From Actinomycetes bacterium (GTDB taxonomy: Bacteria; Actinomycetota; Humimicrobiia; Humimicrobiales; Humimicrobiaceae), in NCBI GenBank assembly GCA_030609215.1, contig JAUWCR010000004.1, positions 1 to 15,489 of the forward strand: DNA of 15,489 nt. Direction: 5' to 3'. The position numbers and the translations under genes are program-made. This document shows, piece after piece, positions 13,950-15,489 of this stretch; within the stretch, counting starts at the first letter, position 1; each line of letters begins with the position of its first letter. The notes beneath the pieces are model-generated. The model saw nothing but the letters and a program-made list of their open reading frames with translations. It made no database searches and was not told the DNA's origin.

Positions 13950-15485
13950 ATGGCTTTAAAATTAACTCAATCTGAATTTGAGATAGAAAGAGATATTGAT
14001 AAATGCATATCTTGTCAGGTTTGTGTAAGACAATGTTCTAATGACGTACATTATTATGATAGTGAAGATGATATTATTTATAGTGATAATATTAAATGTG
14101 TAGGATGTCATAGGTGTGAAAGTCTTTGTCCTACAGGAGCTATAAGAATAAGTAGAAGAGAGGCTGCTTTTAGGAAAAATTATAATTGGGTTCCAAATCA
14201 ATTAAAAAATATATATAAGCAGGCTGATTCAGGAGGAGTAATACTTGCAGGGATGGGATGCGATAAGCCCTATACGGTATATTGGGATCATATTCTTTTT
14301 AATGCTGCTCAAGTCACAAATCCATCAATAGACCCGTTACGCGAGCCTATGGAAATAAGAACATTTATAGGAAGAAAACATGATAAATTAGATATAGAGA
14401 TTTCAGAAAATAGGCGCGAGGGCAAAAAAATAAAATTAAAAAGAAAATTATTTCCACAGTTAGAACTATCAGCACCCATTATTTTTTCAGCTATGTCTTA
14501 CGGTTCTATAAGCTTTAATGCTTGCAAGTCTCTGGCAGCGGCTTCTTTTAAATTTGGTACTTTTTATAATACAGGAGAAGGTGGATTACATAAAGACCTA
14601 TATACTTATTCTAAAAATACAATTGCCCAGGTAGCATCAGGTAGATTTGGAGTTAATAAAAATTATTTAAGTAAAGTAGCTGCAATAGAAATTAAGATTG
14701 GGCAGGGCGCAAAACCAGGGATTGGAGGACATCTGCCTGGAGAAAAAGTAACTGGCGATGTTTCGATGACCAGAATGATACCAGAAGGTACAGATGCTAT
14801 CTCTCCTGCGCCGCATCATGATATTTATTCTATTGAGGATCTGTCTCAGCTAATTTTTGCTTTAAAAGAAGCTACAGATTGGACAAAGCCAGTAGGTGTA
14901 AAAGTTTCAGCAGTTCACAACATTGCTCCAATAGCAAGTGGTATTGTTAGAGCAGGAGCTGACTTTATAGCTATAGATGGATTTAGGGGAGGCACCGGGG
15001 CTGCGCCTCAGGTTATAAGGGATAATGTAGGAATACCTATTGAGCTTGCATTGGCTTCTGTTGATACAAGGCTAAGGGAAGAAGGAATAAGGCATAAAGC
15101 TTCAGTTATAATAGCAGGAAGCGTAAGATCAAGTTCTGATGTTATAAAAGCTATAGCTCTTGGTGCAGATGCTGTATATATAGGCACAGCAGCACTTGTA
15201 GCAATGGGCTGTCACCTCTGTCAGAAATGCTATACCGGAAAATGTAATTGGGGCATAGCGACACAGGATCCCTATCTTACCAAGAGGCTTAATCCTCAAA
15301 TAGGTGTAAGAAGACTAGTTAATTTACTAAAAGCATGGTCTCTTGAGATAAAAGAGATGCTAGGAGGCGTAGGTATCAACGCTATTGAGAGCCTTAGAGG
15401 AAATAGAGAACATCTAAGGGGGATAAATTTAAGTGATAGAGAACTTGCTATCCTTGGTATAAAACATGCTGGAGAGACGTGGTGA
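13950..15485 (+). CDS. Glutamate synthase FMN/ferredoxin-domain subunit (archaeal-type GltB2)
   Basis: This 511-residue synthase subunit converts 2-oxoglutarate and ammonia to glutamate on FMN. Two 4Fe-4S ferredoxin motifs lie at the N-terminus: Cys19, 22, 25, 29 and Cys50, 53, 56, 60. The central glutamate synthase barrel follows, with GEGGLHKDLYTYS near 209, KPGIGGHLPGEKV from 255, and GFRGGTGAAPQ. The 3Fe-4S ligands Cys421, Cys427 and Cys432 occur in the GCHLCQKC...CNWGIATQDP region. Cys424 is an extra cysteine in that loop. The large-subunit GXGXG and glutaminase domains are absent, so this is the split archaeal type. The glutaminase is the gene before it, and a GXGXG subunit is expected just past the window edge. 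TGA is at 15483-15485, so the gene is complete. The ribosome-binding site AAGG lies 11 nt before the ATG. Confidence 0.94.
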   Translation: MALKLTQSEFEIERDIDKCISCQVCVRQCSNDVHYYDSEDDIIYSDNIKCVGCHRCESLCPTGAIRISRREAAFRKNYNWVPNQLKNIYKQADSGGVILAGMGCDKPYTVYWDHILFNAAQVTNPSIDPLREPMEIRTFIGRKHDKLDIEISENRREGKKIKLKRKLFPQLELSAPIIFSAMSYGSISFNACKSLAAASFKFGTFYNTGEGGLHKDLYTYSKNTIAQVASGRFGVNKNYLSKVAAIEIKIGQGAKPGIGGHLPGEKVTGDVSMTRMIPEGTDAISPAPHHDIYSIEDLSQLIFALKEATDWTKPVGVKVSAVHNIAPIASGIVRAGADFIAIDGFRGGTGAAPQVIRDNVGIPIELALASVDTRLREEGIRHKASVIIAGSVRSSSDVIKAIALGADAVYIGTAALVAMGCHLCQKCYTGKCNWGIATQDPYLTKRLNPQIGVRRLVNLLKAWSLEIKEMLGGVGINAIESLRGNREHLRGINLSDRELAILGIKHAGETW

Positions 15486-15489
15486 TTAC

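Noticed and set aside
1-15489. CRISPR arrays, tRNA or rRNA genes, transposases, integrases and phage genes
   Set aside because: I looked on both strands and saw no repeat-spacer pattern, no tRNA or rRNA-like sequence and no mobile-element protein motifs.

Overview
The window is A/T-rich bacterial DNA. It holds the replication-origin-type cluster mnmG-rsmG-parA-parB, followed by a nitrogen-assimilation region. The host cannot be named with confidence. The low G+C suggests Firmicutes or an uncultured low-GC phylum. However, the OmpR-type, GlnR-like regulator, its GTTAC-type 11-bp boxes and a stand-alone Lrp/AsnC ligand-binding protein are typical of Actinobacteria. A low-GC, actinobacterial-affiliated lineage fits best (inference).

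Region 1 (1-5907, + strand) is a compact run of genes. It begins with the 3' end of one MnmG gene and continues with a second, complete MnmG gene, rsmG, parA, parB and lipA. A perfect 16-bp parS site forms the last codons of the first mnmG. parB overlaps parA by 11 bp, and lipA (TTG start) overlaps parB by 8 bp. Chromosome segregation, tRNA and rRNA modification and lipoate synthesis therefore probably share transcripts.

Region 2 (5908-8222, + strand) carries three unrelated small genes: a 78-residue Lrp/AsnC ligand-binding domain protein, an SPFH/prohibitin-type membrane protein with an acidic tail, and a five-helix VIT1/CCC1-like membrane protein. It ends convergently against glnA.

Region 3 (8245-12205, - strand) reads, in transcription order: a GlnR-like OmpR-family regulator with a degenerate receiver, the ammonium transporter amt, a PII protein and glutamine synthetase glnA. 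The spacers upstream of amt and of glnA each carry tandem direct repeats with exact 11-bp period. Each array lies just upstream of a good -10 with a poor -35, as expected for sites of an OmpR-type activator.

Region 4 (12414-15485, + strand, divergent) is a split archaeal-type glutamate synthase: a glutaminase subunit, then an FMN/ferredoxin synthase subunit. The usual third (GXGXG) subunit would lie beyond the window. Its 5' leader has a strong promoter, two adjacent stem-loops whose loops both read AAAGAN (A at position 1, G at position 4), and an intrinsic terminator that shares a strand with the second stem-loop. This is the architecture of an ANTAR-protein antitermination target. The nitrogen region therefore seems to combine activation of initiation (amt, glnBA) with control of termination (glutamate synthase). 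This is the most interesting part of the window.
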